Positions 34,492 to 47,700 of a DNA stretch of 64,000 nucleotides are shown here, one piece after another. This DNA comes from Folioceros fuciformis. Taxonomy: Eukaryota; Anthocerotophyta; Anthocerotopsida; Anthocerotales. Below the pieces are notes generated by a model, which saw only the letters and a list, made by a program, of their open reading frames with translations, had not been told where the DNA came from and searched no databases. Where the stretch lies: assembly GCA_049999805.1 (NCBI GenBank), contig JBNGIO010006010.1, positions 1 to 64,000 on the forward strand, given 5' to 3'. The position numbers were made by a program, and so were the translations under genes. Every line of letters begins with the position of its first letter. Within the stretch, counting starts at the first letter, position 1.

Positions 34492-35710
34492 GGAGGGTTT
34501 AGGGTACCCCCAAATGCAATAGGAGAACCATCTTTTGAGGTTCATTCCAAGGGACCATCGCAATTCTTGGCAAAAGTGGTGAGCATCAACAACATAGATG
34601 GAAGGAGGGCGTAAGTCATGGCATTGGGCAAAATGAAGAGAAGAAGCTTGGTAGGAGCTTAGTCTGAATCAAGCCAACTCACTATCGAGGATGTTTTGAT
34701 GGGTAGAGGGGACGGCTAGGGTGGAGGCTAGGATTTCGCACTAAGAGAAAAGGCAGAAAAGGTGCTTGATAACTTCCAGCATAAGGAGGAGTAGGGGTCT
34801 CCTAACATAAGGAGGAGTAGGGGTTAGGAGACGTTCAAGTTAACTTCTAGCATAAGGAGGAGTAGGGGTTAGGAGACATTTAAGTTAACTTCATTCACCT
34901 TGCACCCTAAACCTTTGAATCTAGGCTTCCTGATGTGCCGTCATTTCGTGGTCATGAGCTTTGTGTTCCATGACAATATGGGTTCTAGATGAGAGAATGG
35001 TATGGTTTGTGACAATGGGGTAAATGGGGAGTTCTTTACTCCCCCACTTGCAACTTTCTCTTGTTACAAGCCTTCCCTTCCTTGTCACTAGCATTTGGTG
35101 GGTGGTCTTCTCATGTCTCTTCTGAGTTGCCTTCACCTTTCTTAGCTGGACCTCCCTCTCGTCCTTCATGCAATATTGAATAGAATTGCTAATTGCACAT
35201 GCATTGGAAATTGAAGCAATAATTGGACAAACTCAGCCTAGGATTGTCTTGATATATATAATATTTTATACATTATTAAAATCAGGTTCAGAAAAATATT
35301 GAACAAAAGTGATCAACATTGACCACCTTTGGTCTAGAGTGGAACAGCAATAGGACAATCTAAATCCTAATATTTTTCTTATATGTATAAATAATATCAT
35401 ATAATATAAAATAATAAGTCTTGCTGTGTGCATCCAAATAGTGTTAAAGAACCATGACATCCTCGTTGTGCGAACGCCCAATTCGCCCGTTCGTAACCCC
35501 CTTCCCATGACCCAGTGTATGTGGGTCCGCGTGTTTTTGTTATCAACTGTTTCGTTCCGGGCTCCCTAGTCTCTGCTGCTGCAAATTAGAGCTACGCCCC
35601 TTAGAATCCAGAATTTGGATTCCTTCTCGCCCGCCGGCAAGTCAACCGTGCCCACACAGCTCTCCAGTGCTTGACGCCTCCCTGTGTGTCAATCACAGGC
35701 TATGATTCCT
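34492..35710. other. Intergenic with short repeats
   Basis: From 34,765 to 34,890 a unit gcataaggaggagtaggggt with a ttaggagac tail occurs three times. The rest is AT-rich, and the last 200 bases are probably the 3-prime untranslated region of the dynein gene. No gene recognised. Confidence 0.55.
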
Positions 35711-38700
35711 TTAATACTGAACTTTCAATGCTTTGTCGGTTTGTAAGTATGGAGCAATGGGACCGTGCATACCATTTCTTGCCTGGTTCCTGTAAATGGG
35801 GCAGCTGTAGACATCGGGACTGCTAGGCTTTGGTGGGGCAACCTGGGAAGAGGAAGGACGGAGCCAAATGTCGCACATCTTGGTTAGAGGATGCTTGGGC
35901 TCGGTTTCAGTGAGACATTTTCGTTTCGAATCCCATCGTGCACCCTCCAGGAATAAGCCCGTGATGTAGTAGCCTTCCGACGGATACTCCATCTGCGAGA
36001 CCTCCAAATGTTACCTTTGGCTACAGTGCAGGCTCAATTGCAACCACTGCCGCATGGGTAACACAGGAGAATGTGGACCCGCTGGTGTACCTGAGACTCG
36101 TAATCCACCAACCCGATGTGCAAGGAAACAGTATCCAAGGGAGCAGCATGAAGACGGGCATGCTGTTGAACTGTAGCGGCAAAGACTGCCTGTAGTGGCC
36201 ACATTGTAAGCGCCCGATCACGTAACACTTCCACATTCAGATGTGCGTCATGCACGATAGCTGCAGAGCAAGAAAGCACCTGAGGGAAGAAAAGACCAGA
36301 AATCCAGATGACTTTGGGAGTTCCAAAATCTATCCAGCCCTTTATGAAATCCAGACGTTTTGAAAGATCGTCGACCCAACTCGCCAGAGATTTGAGGCTC
36401 GGGTAGCAGTATTGCAGCCATAGATCAGGAACCTGGCAAAGTAACTTGCTGAAAGTAAGTGTACACTTGGCAGGCTTCCCATTAACTCTGGATGCAAGCA
36501 AGTCGTACCTGTCCAGTAAGGATACTGTTGCAGACAGCTTCCATCGAGGCGGTCATCTCCTCAGGGTGCATGATTGCCTTCACGGAGTACCAGAACATCA
36601 ATTAGAGTATACTCACTAGTGTAATTGAAATACTCATCGCAGCGTCAGACATTGCTACTTTCCAGTCGGTGCTCAACTGCAGCATACATCGCAAGACAGA
36701 TATCACCGAAACCTTTGCGTACATTTTGGGTCTGTACGATGGATTCTCTCACAAGCTGAATCAGGCGGTTGTAATGTTTCACCTCCTGTAATGAATCCAA
36801 AGCACCAACCATTCATCGATGGGAGTTTGTTTCATCAAGGTGACAAATGCGGATGCATGGGTCCCATCTGATGCAACGTATCCCCAAAAAAGAGTGGAGA
36901 CACAGCAGCGAGCTACCTGGAGCAGGATCATCAGGAAAGGGTCATTGGAGTTCTTCAGATTTACACGCAGCTCTTCTTCTCGCAGATCCGTGTGAACCGT
37001 CTTCCCAATTTCCTGGAGACAATTCAGCGCCATTCCCTTTTTCTGCCATACCCATAAGTCAAGATGAGGCGAATGAAATATATAACGATCTCATCAAAAG
37101 GATACGCTCAAAGTTGGAATTGCAAGCATATGTGCAGATTAAGTATCTCACATCCTCGAACTCTAACATGCATGTGAAAGGTTCGATAAACGAGTTATGG
37201 TAGCACTCCAGGGATAAGGCTAATGCTAACAGCTCGTTTGCTTCTCTTTGTGCACGCCCAATCACTGCATCCTTGGGAAGCCCCATCACCTGGTTGAGGC
37301 AATTTTCAACTTTTCATCCAGCCCCCTAGGCTGAGACTGCCTGTAAGACTTGCACAAAAAGCCTCGGTGCACACTTCACACGAAAACCACCTCAGGGTCG
37401 TCTGCATCGGGCAAGTGTTGAGTGTGGTGGATGAAGTCTTCCAGAGTGCCTGTATCTTTGGGCAGATAGTTTCTCATCACCGCTTCCCAGTTGTTGTACT
37501 CATCCTCTGGAATCAGGAAAATGAACGATTCATTCTGCTTGCAAAAGATCTGCATCTGTTTGCCCTTGGACATGTAGTCCTGTCAAACATAAGTACTGTA
37601 CATATAGAGGTCCGGCACTTACTTGTAGCAAAACATCGGTCGTACAACTTTGCCAAACACAGCTGGTCCCAGGTGTCAACCACGTGACCACCATAAATGA
37701 TCTCTGTTGTCATTGTTTTCAAAAGGCTTCTATGAGAGAGAGTATCCAATGCTGGAGCACCCGAATTGCTGGGCTGTGTTGTGCAGTCTGCAGCGTCGGC
37801 CTGCTTTGTATCAGGTGAGTTCGTCGGCAGACTCTCGTCGTGTTTAAGTTCCTTTCTCATGTCCGAGATCTCGTCAAGTTGCGCTTTCGCAAGATTGAAG
37901 TCACTCAAGTCGATTGGCAGTGAATTGTTCCATCTACATGGACCACCTGGAAACTGTTAGCATTTACTGCCTGTAAAGTAAACAACGACCAATGATCGAC
38001 AACAAGCCATACCACAGCATCATTTCAACATCCTGAGAAGATGTTAGCTAGGGGAAGCACTTACAAAGGGAGAGACAGAAACGGCAAAAGTCGCAGGACG
38101 ATGAAAGTGGATGATTACCCCAGAGAGCCAAAGCTACCCCGCTCCTGGACCAACGAATGGAACAGGGCAAGTTGAAAAATAGCCCTTGAATGCCGCACAT
38201 TTCGGCCCTCCTTCCTCATCCTCCGTTGGCCCTGTCATGTTGTGATTCGTCGGTAAGATTGTTAAAACCACATACACAATTAGATGGCAGTAAACAGATT
38301 CAGAATACTTGGCAACTGACAGTGTAGTCTTCTTCTGCTTGTTGGGACAGTAGAATCTTTAAAACTTTGGATTTCACTCCCATCGAAGGCTCCAACACGA
38401 TTCTGACACTGCGTTCAAAGCAGCACACGCAAGATAATGAATATGACTGCTACCTACGCGGCCCACATGGTCAAGACCGGTCACTGTTATCAGAGACCTG
38501 AAAGAAAGAGTGTGCTGTACCAATTTGTAAGAAGGCTGGATGGGCACCCAGTCAACGGTCGGGTTGTGAGCCACAGGCGAAAAGTGCTTTGCACAATGCT
38601 TTGCTTTAACTCTTCGAACACAACTTCCAACTTTTTCATGAAGGCACCATCTATGTGACAATTTTGGAGAAGCACCCACCTGTATCCGAGGTCCTTTACG

Positions 38701-41700
38701 TATATGGCTTACATTGCTACTGTGTGACGTGAAAAGAGCTAAAAACATGATAACATGGTTGTTGGGAGCAAAATTATGCATACTCACTTTCCCCACTGAG
38801 CTGCTTCTTTGATAGCCTCCACTACCTTATGCCCCTGCGTGCCCACGACTCAACATTGAAAGGCAAGTGAGCACGGACGTCGCTACCCAGCAATTGGGTA
38901 TCGACAAACTGCAGAATACGAACCTGGCAGTGATCCAGAGAGAACACCCACAGCTTGCGGAGCATGCTCTGGCGCTTGGCGAAATCCAGAATCTGCATCA
39001 CACGATATCACTTAAGTAAATAGAATCTCCACGTTCTTAAAGCCACGATGACTTGTTACCTCTTCCACTGGGGCAGACACATTGTCGTGAATACAAGTGA
39101 TTGGAATATCCATATCTGATTCTTCATACGCATCCTCAACTGTAGTAAGCGCTTCATCTTCAGTGGCAAGATTTAGAATTTCTCTCACCAAATTTTGAAT
39201 AGCCTCAGCCAACTGTTCACATAATTCAGAATCAACATTGGGAGTCCAAGCAACTGGATGTTCACTTGATCGATTTGATTTCATGTTGAAACATCGCCAG
39301 GCTAAGAAACTGCTCACAAGGCTTAGGCAGGCAAAAGTGGAGGACCAGTACCCTATCAGGCCGTAGACAACGTAGTACAAGTAGAGACCTGAATGGTCCA
39401 ATTTTGTTCCTCCAAGCTGCAGGTATTGAGGCAAATGACTTGGACAGATAGAATTCTTTCCAGGGCCTGGTTTCCAGGTCTTCGATCAGGCCTTTATAAC
39501 TGTCAACAAGATCATGCCACGAATCTCTTAGCTCGCAGAAGCTTCCATGCAACGAGGAAGAAAGCTACCACAATCACCTGGGAAGCTTTGATAGATGGCA
39601 AAGCTGTCTCCACTCAGTGGACGTTGATTTCAACCATGAAGGGCATCTCTCATCAGAGCACGAGGGAGGACCCCCCGTGTCCCCTCGGAGCAAAAACATC
39701 CACTCGTCCTGGCACACATCTTGTCTCGTTTGTGCTATCCTGTAGGGTTACAGGTTAACATTCCAAGATTGGGCTCACAAGGAACCTATACTCATTCTGT
39801 GACGCGTCAGGCTATACACCAGACTTAATTTAGGTGTAATGCATCGTAAATTCACCTGAAAGTAATGAGGAGTCCAAATAGGAGACGGTGCCTCTGCAAG
39901 AGACTACTGCTGACTTGTTTGTAAATCGCAGAGGTGACCTTATGTATCAGATACGTTATCCTCGTTTCTAGCTCAACTGGATTCAAGGATGATGTTCGTT
40001 GCATGCTTTTGCTGTACGCAATTTTGAACCAAGGAAGAGTCCACTGGTAAATGGGTTCAAGCTGCAACACAGGCTAAGGAAGTAAGAATGGTGGCCTGTC
40101 ACCTACAACCCTTCTGGCCATGAGGTATTGAAAAAGTCCCATCAGAACATCATCATCCTGATGCAATATGGCTCTTCACAACAAGCCGAAAGTTAACAGA
40201 CTGATTTCACGACGAGTTGAACAAAAACAGACGAATAAAGATGAAGTACTTTGGCCACATCAGCAATGCAGGAGTACAAAATCGTTGCCCTTTCTGCAAT
40301 GGGCTTGTATCGTCGTCTTATGACTTCAATCACGTTCTCAGTTGACGATGCCTTTGTCATCCTCGACTGGAAAAATAGAAGCATCCGAAGAGTAAGCACA
40401 TCAATCATCTACAAACTCGGAACCTCCACTTCATACTTGGCACAGAGCTCAAGTCATCTGTCATTCCTCTTTTGATGTCTGTTACACATTCTGAATGGCC
40501 CACCCACAATCTGGTTCCTTAAACTTTCAATATTTCCATTTAGAGACCCCCTTTCCCCGCCCCGGCAGTCTTGTGTAACATAGCTGGAGTACCTGGATAT
40601 CAGCATATGTAGCTGTTGCCACAGACAGCGCTTGTTCAAGGGCCTCGTTGTCCAGAATAGTCCCCTGTTCAACACGGTTTGGAGCTTAGTGAAATTTCAG
40701 TAGAACTGGACGTCCCTGTAACGCGGGTCACTTGAGCAGGAAGAGATTGTTTGGCCCACCATTACTCCCTGAAGAAGTGTTAGAATATGATTCTCCACTT
40801 CGTGAAGCTTGCAATTCAAGGCTAGCCGTTGATGCAGTAGGCGATTCCTTTCCTCCTCCAGGTCCTGTCTTTCTCTTTCAGCGGCTGAAAGCATAAACTA
40901 TATTGTGAGGGTCTGTTGACGTTCACAGTTACAAAATACTTATGTGACCACGGAAGCACACTCTGAAACCAAAGCTGCATTCTTTGTGCCTTGCCCATTT
41001 TAAACAAAACAGTTTTCTGGCAGAGGTCAACAGCAATTTGAATGGCTCACCAATGGAGAGAAGCTGGCTACATAGTCCGTGGAATGTGATAGAAAAATCC
41101 ACGATGTTCAAGCTGATGCCCGCCTGCAGGCACACCAAACTTGCCAATGAGGATTCCCACACCCTATGTGTTCCGTTGTTAACAAGCTCCTTCTACACAA
41201 GCAGTGTGCTCCAGGACTATGTACCTCATCAGAGCACTTAAATCCTGTCTCAGTTGTCAAGAAAATGCACCGGCAGTCCGATGAAAACTTGCAGTGCTGT
41301 TTTGAAGGTCTCATGTTAAGAAGGTCACTTGATCGGCCTTTCCGCACTGTTGTGATCCGATGTAGGAGACCAGGGGGTGTAAAGCTCCCTACATTCTCGA
41401 CCAGCAGCAGTCCATCTCCTACAATGCAGGACTCAACTTCCTCAAGAAGTTTTTCTGAGTTCGCATCCACAGTTTGGACACCATAGGGGTCTTCCAGTCT
41501 ACGAATCCAGTTCCTAACTTGCTTTTGGGGATCGAGAACAAGGGCTGGGCGAGAACTGTTACACACAATGATGGCATTTTCCAGAGAATGCGTATCTGGA
41601 GGTAAGCCTGCATCTACCCATGCCTTGATATCCTGAGGAGTACTGCAAAATGTCACCAACGAAAAGTCGTCGGAGTGCTGCAAACCCATCCGTTGAAAGC

Positions 41701-44700
41701 TTTGCTGCCATTGTTTAAGTATGCTAGCTCGTACAGAAGCTGGAAAGGCACCAAGATAAGCGACATATCCTGCTGCAAGCAGAGTATCACCCATCAAGTT
41801 TTCTCTACGTTTTTTGAGACTAGAGACCTGCTCTGCCCAGCGACGGCATTCCCCGTCGAGTCTTGTGATAAGACGTACGGCTCGCTGCAATTTCAGTTCT
41901 GAATCCTCCGCCTTTCTAACAAGGCTACCCTTTGTAACACTTGCATTTTCATATCTGCGCAGGAATCGACAACGTACCTCAGTCAGGACGGATCTGGAAA
42001 GACTACTTTGCGCCTTAGTGCCAACTTGGATAACTCTCTTGTACCTGGCTCTTAGGTGGTAAAGACTCTCCTCTATTGCTGCGAGGTTCAGCCTCTTTTG
42101 TTCAAGTTTTTCTTTGCATTTTTCAAGATTCTCGTTGGCGACCTGCTTAAACCGGATTCTACTTAGTCTTCCACATTACAGCTGAGACAACGGAGCCACC
42201 ACATTCACCCTTGTATCTATTTCGGACCACCAGACAGCCTCTCTCTAGGCCAAAGGGAGAGACATCACCCACCTTCAATTTCTCGAGCCTTGGCTCCATT
42301 TTGATGGTCTTCGCAACATGGTATTTATACATGGCTCTTATCCATATGCATATAGAACGGCAAGCAACTGATATCCTTCTTACTTTCTCTGGCTTGAATA
42401 GAGGATTCTCCATGTAAGGCCGTAGTTTTTCCATGGTAGAACTTTCCATCCCATCTTTGTTGAAGTTCAAGAGTAGCTGAACGAAGTTGACCTGCACAAA
42501 ACTCGAGTCCAGTTATGGTCTGAACAGCACCAATTAACGTACATGGTATAACTACAAAATTCAGACCATACATCTTACTTGAGACAGGAGTTCTCGTGCT
42601 ACAGGCCAGTAATCATCTGTCACTTCATATTTAAGAATCTCATGTGGGACAGAGGGTCGCCTACGCCTGGGTTTCTTCCTAAGGATAATGCAGAGCGCTT
42701 CTAGCACAATAAGTAGACGGGGAGGTGGCTGAGTGAATGATTTCAATTCAGACACGTCCTTTTTATTAAGGAGACTAAGCTGTTTGATAGCTGCTGAAAC
42801 CTGTGTGAGAGCAAGCGTTTTAGAAACCGGAGGGGGGACAACGAGAAGAAACTAAGAGCTTTATGCTGTTAATGATCTGTGTTATTAACTATCAACTACA
42901 CCTGTGGAGCAACCTCCTCAACTTGCTCTTGAGCAGCTTGTGCCAACTGCCTACACAATTCAGCCTCCTCTACAGCAAGTTTTTCCTCATCATAGACAGC
43001 TTGTAATGCTTTGTCCATGGCTAACTGCTCATCATATATGGAATTCAGTAGCTGATCCATATCTGAACTGGTGTGTTCCTTGCAGTTCAAAATTTCCTGG
43101 AGATCCTTTTGCATTTGCACAACTAGATTTCGAGTGGATTTTAGCTTCTTCACCCCGATCTCAAGGCGGTCCAGGTAAGTAGCCAATTCACCTCCCTTTT
43201 TGTCCAATATGCTACCAAATACATAAAGCATCTCATGATAGCTAGCCAATCCAATCAGCCTCCAGGACCCTTTCTGCCACACATATCCTTGTCGAATAAA
43301 ATTGGAAGAACTCTTACCCTGCAACGAATTACAGAATCCACGAGCGTAGTCATTGGGCTGTTGTCAAAGTAAGATGCACACGTAGTATATAGCAGCAACG
43401 AGAATAGCTGCGAACCTTACAAGACATACCATGGATAACTCCGAAGCCAGAGCGTTGCTAAGATTGTGCACTGCTGCGCATGACTTGACCAAGCTTTCCA
43501 TGGCTGGATCAGGCCAGGCTTTCACAAGATCATGCTCAGTGAGCTTGACTTTAGCAACTGCCTCTAGGGCTCCTGGCGTCCACCTATCATAATAGTCAAC
43601 TGAGAAGTGGGTGGCTATCAATGATGAGTCGTAGAAACTGCTCTGGATTGCTTCACTTCCAGAAGAGTTCCCTGCACAGATCACCTACACCCGTCGCCCC
43701 ACCATGTTATCTGGCGAAGCATGATGCTGTTACGAGCACACCTCACGGAGAGACTTAGAGCTCCGATGAGTCAGCGGCTCAAGTTCCATTTACCAGATGA
43801 AGCCTGGATCTCAGGCGCTGCAAGAAACGCAGCTTCAAGAACTGCTCCCTGTCACTGCCAGTCTCCAGCTCGAAAGTGGGCAGCACTGACATATCCTCTA
43901 GTCTGTAGAGCTCTTGTTGGATAAAATATTTCTCCTTGTCGCCAAGTAATTCCCAGGCCTGAACAGTGTTTGACCATGCCAGATCATGAAAAACATGATA
44001 ATTTCAAGCAGGGATATTTTCAAAGCAACAGGAAGGAACATCAACCTCTCCACAGTGTATGATTTGCTTAAGGTCTTGCATTATCGTTCTCTGAATATCA
44101 ATGTCAACTTCCATCTTGAGGAGGAGCACGGTTTGTATGTCCCTAAGGCTGCATGACTTCAGCAGCTCTTTGAGAGTCACACTCCAAGTTTGATAATCGT
44201 AGTCACTGTTAACTTGAACCTGTGATGTATTGCTCTGTGAAAGTTCAGTCCTGCCCGGGAGATTGTGAATTCTTAATATAGGAGGTTAGATTGATTACAA
44301 CTAACCTCATAGAGAACGAAGCCAAGTATATGCGTTGCCAGTCTGGTCATGGAACTCCTCCCACTTCCAGAGCAACCCAGAAGTAATGCATGTCCATCTG
44401 GCATTTGAATCATGCGTAGGATCCTAGAGAGGTGTGTCAATGCCTCTGGAAACAATACTAACGCATTTTTATATCCCTCTTCCAAGCTGTAGCTGATCAA
44501 AAACTTTTTCATATTCTCAGCCCATACAGTACGGTCATGGACTTCATCATACTGTGACCATGCTTGAATCACCCCGTCGGCCTGCATAACGCGGTAGTAT
44601 GACCCATATATTGGTTGTTTCTGCTCGCTTACAAGACATGCTAGAAATGGAAGCTGATCACCAGTCTCAGGAATCAACTTTTCTTTTGCTACTGCCGACA

Positions 44701-47700
44701 AAGCCGAGACCACCAAAGCTCTGTCAGCGGGATTCTTCAATCCATCGCAGAATGCTCGGCAGAACTCATTTGCCCAAAGTCGAAATATGCCATCCTTTTC
44801 TGTGAAACTCTCCAAAGAAGCTGAAAGAAGCCGCTTGAGCACGAGAAAAATACTATGTAGGCTAATGGAGAAGCGGTCTGTAAGTGTCTGAAAGGCCAAC
44901 TTGAGCTGTGAATAGAGCTTGACAGATGCTTCACTGATATGACTTAGAAGCAAGCCGGTTACAACATTGCTGTTTAGCTCATGGTATCTTCTACCAAGAG
45001 CTTCAGAGAAAATGGAGGTAAGGGAGCTCTCATTGTGTTCACTCACATGGATCTGAAAGTAATGCCGAAAGAGTCTATCCACAGGGAACTGCGAAGGTGA
45101 TCGATGGGTGGTCATAGCTGCTAAGTGCACAAGTCCATGTACAGCCGTAAATGTAGCATCTGCAGGGAAGCCATACCATCCTTGGTACTCAATGAGAAAC
45201 CTCAGAAATTGTTCAGTCGGCGCCTCGCCCTGTGGAGAAATATTCAAGTCATCTATGAAAACTGCCATTTTTTCATGGATCGCAGGTGAGAGCATCCTCC
45301 TTTTCCTTATGGCCATTTTTGGCCTCAGCACGTCATATAAACCTGACCCACCTGAGGTTTCATGGAGGGTAACTCCAACAATTTGATAGTTCTGTGAGGC
45401 CCTCAGTCTGTGCAAGAGATAAGATGCAATACTGGTTTTCCCACAGCCTGCCACACCTGACAGAAGAACTGGCCTCGAAAGGTCTGACAGGCAAGCTGCA
45501 AGCATCTCATATCGCATTGTTTCATGAGTATGCACGTGCAGCGCTCCATCTACCAGACTCAAGCTTAAGTGAGAGCCATGTTTAACCAAATCATTCGGTT
45601 TTGAGACCAGCTCTATCCCTGCACCAACATGCAAAACTGTATCTGACAAGAGATCCTTCCAGCTCTTCCAAACCATAGTCTCTGCATCAAAATAAAAATC
45701 GTAGATGGATCCATCTGGAAGCATCCCTGAAAATTCTGAATATGTAGACGAGCAATCTCGAATAACTCTGTCAAACCGGTCTCGATTTTCCAAGTCAGCA
45801 AGTATCCCTCCTACCGACCAAACAAGGCTGAAAATGAACAAAGAGCCCACACTTGCTTTCAGCTTTTGCAAAATATCAGTAGAAACTGATGTAGCCTGGA
45901 TGTCCATGTCCCGCTCATGCATCAAAATGTCAGCTTCACCTGCCTGACTATTCTTCTCATCCATGTCTCCAATATCTCGATCCCCACAGACATCCTCGCA
46001 TGAGTACCATGAACTTTCATGGTACAATCTCCGCCAGTTGACAATATCCCGCACTTGTTTCTGGCTTTTGGTAAGAATCTGAAAACTATTTTTTGGGCTC
46101 AGCCCATTGCTGCCTCCATTGTCACCCCGACAGTTGGACTCCATGTAGCCTTTCTGGCTACAGCAAACCTCAAAATAAGACAGTCCACCTTCACCTCCTC
46201 GTCCCACTCGTTTCAAAATCGCTTCCAAAACATTCAGCAAGTTTTGCACTAGGCCCACATAGCAAATTGACCCAGGAGGACATCCTGAGATGACTTTCAG
46301 ACAAGGTGCAAGAAAAGACTCAAAGAGCTCCTCAAAAAAAGTATGAAATGCTGATCCTGCCACATGCTTCTGCACCCAGGATAGGACAAGAGGCCGCCAT
46401 CCTGGTTCTAATGGATCCATCAATACAATCCCACATCTGGAAACCGTTGCTGGAGAGACACCCTTCAAGGTGTCAACTTCAAAAATGACACTGAAACTCT
46501 CTGCAGGAGGCAAGAAAATCCGTTCACCATTCTTCAAGAAAAGGACGCCGGTGTCATCAAGCATAGTGTTAACACTGTCAACCCACTGCCCACTCATTGA
46601 TCCATCCAAAACCATCCAGAGTGCCGTGTCTTTTGCTGAAATAGCCTCACATTTCTGCAGTATGTGCGGTACAATACCTTCCTGCCAGCAATGTGATTTA
46701 GGGTTCACACTTCCAAAGAGATGTCCCGTGGATACTGCGGTTGGATTCACAACCTCCACCATAACATGCTTGGCAAGAGCCCTGTTCTGGTCATCCCTCT
46801 TCACCTGAGATTTGATCAAAAGGCCTGCATCTTGGTAGCTTTGTGCATCTGCCATGATGTTGAAAGCTCTGGCAAGGCTGGAGTAACACTGAGTCTTACC
46901 CGCACCTGATCCTCCAACAATCATCACACCCTGATGCACTCTCATCGTGCCATGGAGTTGCACACACTTCTGCACTAGGGGTTCATGGGGGCATAGTCGT
47001 CGCTGTGCTAAGCCTAGTTTAATGGAAGCTTCCAACCCTCCTTGCTTCATTGGAGGGATCTGCAAGTAAGGAAAAAGGTCGAGCAGGAGACTTGAGAAGA
47101 GACTGAAGCCATCTCCCACTAGGCGGGGTAAGCAATACTGCTGCAAGGTTTTGCACAGAATTAGGTCTCCATTACACACATTAGAGGAAACTGCGAACCA
47201 CTGGTCTGGTGCTGATCGTAAAATTCCCATCCACTTTATCACAGCCTTCAAGGCCCTGAGACCAAAGTCACAGTGGTGATTCTCGAAAAATAGTTGCTTA
47301 CCAGCGATGTGAAAGCACAAAGTCAGTTTCCTAGCCACACCGGCTGAATCCTCAAACCCTTCAGCCACAAGCAGGATCCGTGCAACCATGCTTGTATCAG
47401 GATGAATCATAGAGACTGGCCTAAACAGAGACCGAATATTTTGAGTGCATTCAGGTCGAGAGGAGCACACGGGCTTCATAGTAGTACAGATGGCAAAGGA
47501 CGGATTCAGAGCAAGACCAATGCCCTCATACGTAAATCTTTGCGCTTTCATGATAACAGCGTGTTGAATGATAAGCAGTTGCTTTGCCAGAACAGAAATG
47601 ATGTCAGGTCGTAGGCACTCGAATTCATCTAGACAAAGCCAGATCCCTCCACTTGCCATACCCTGCAGGTGAAGCCAACCCATATATCACAGACAAAGTC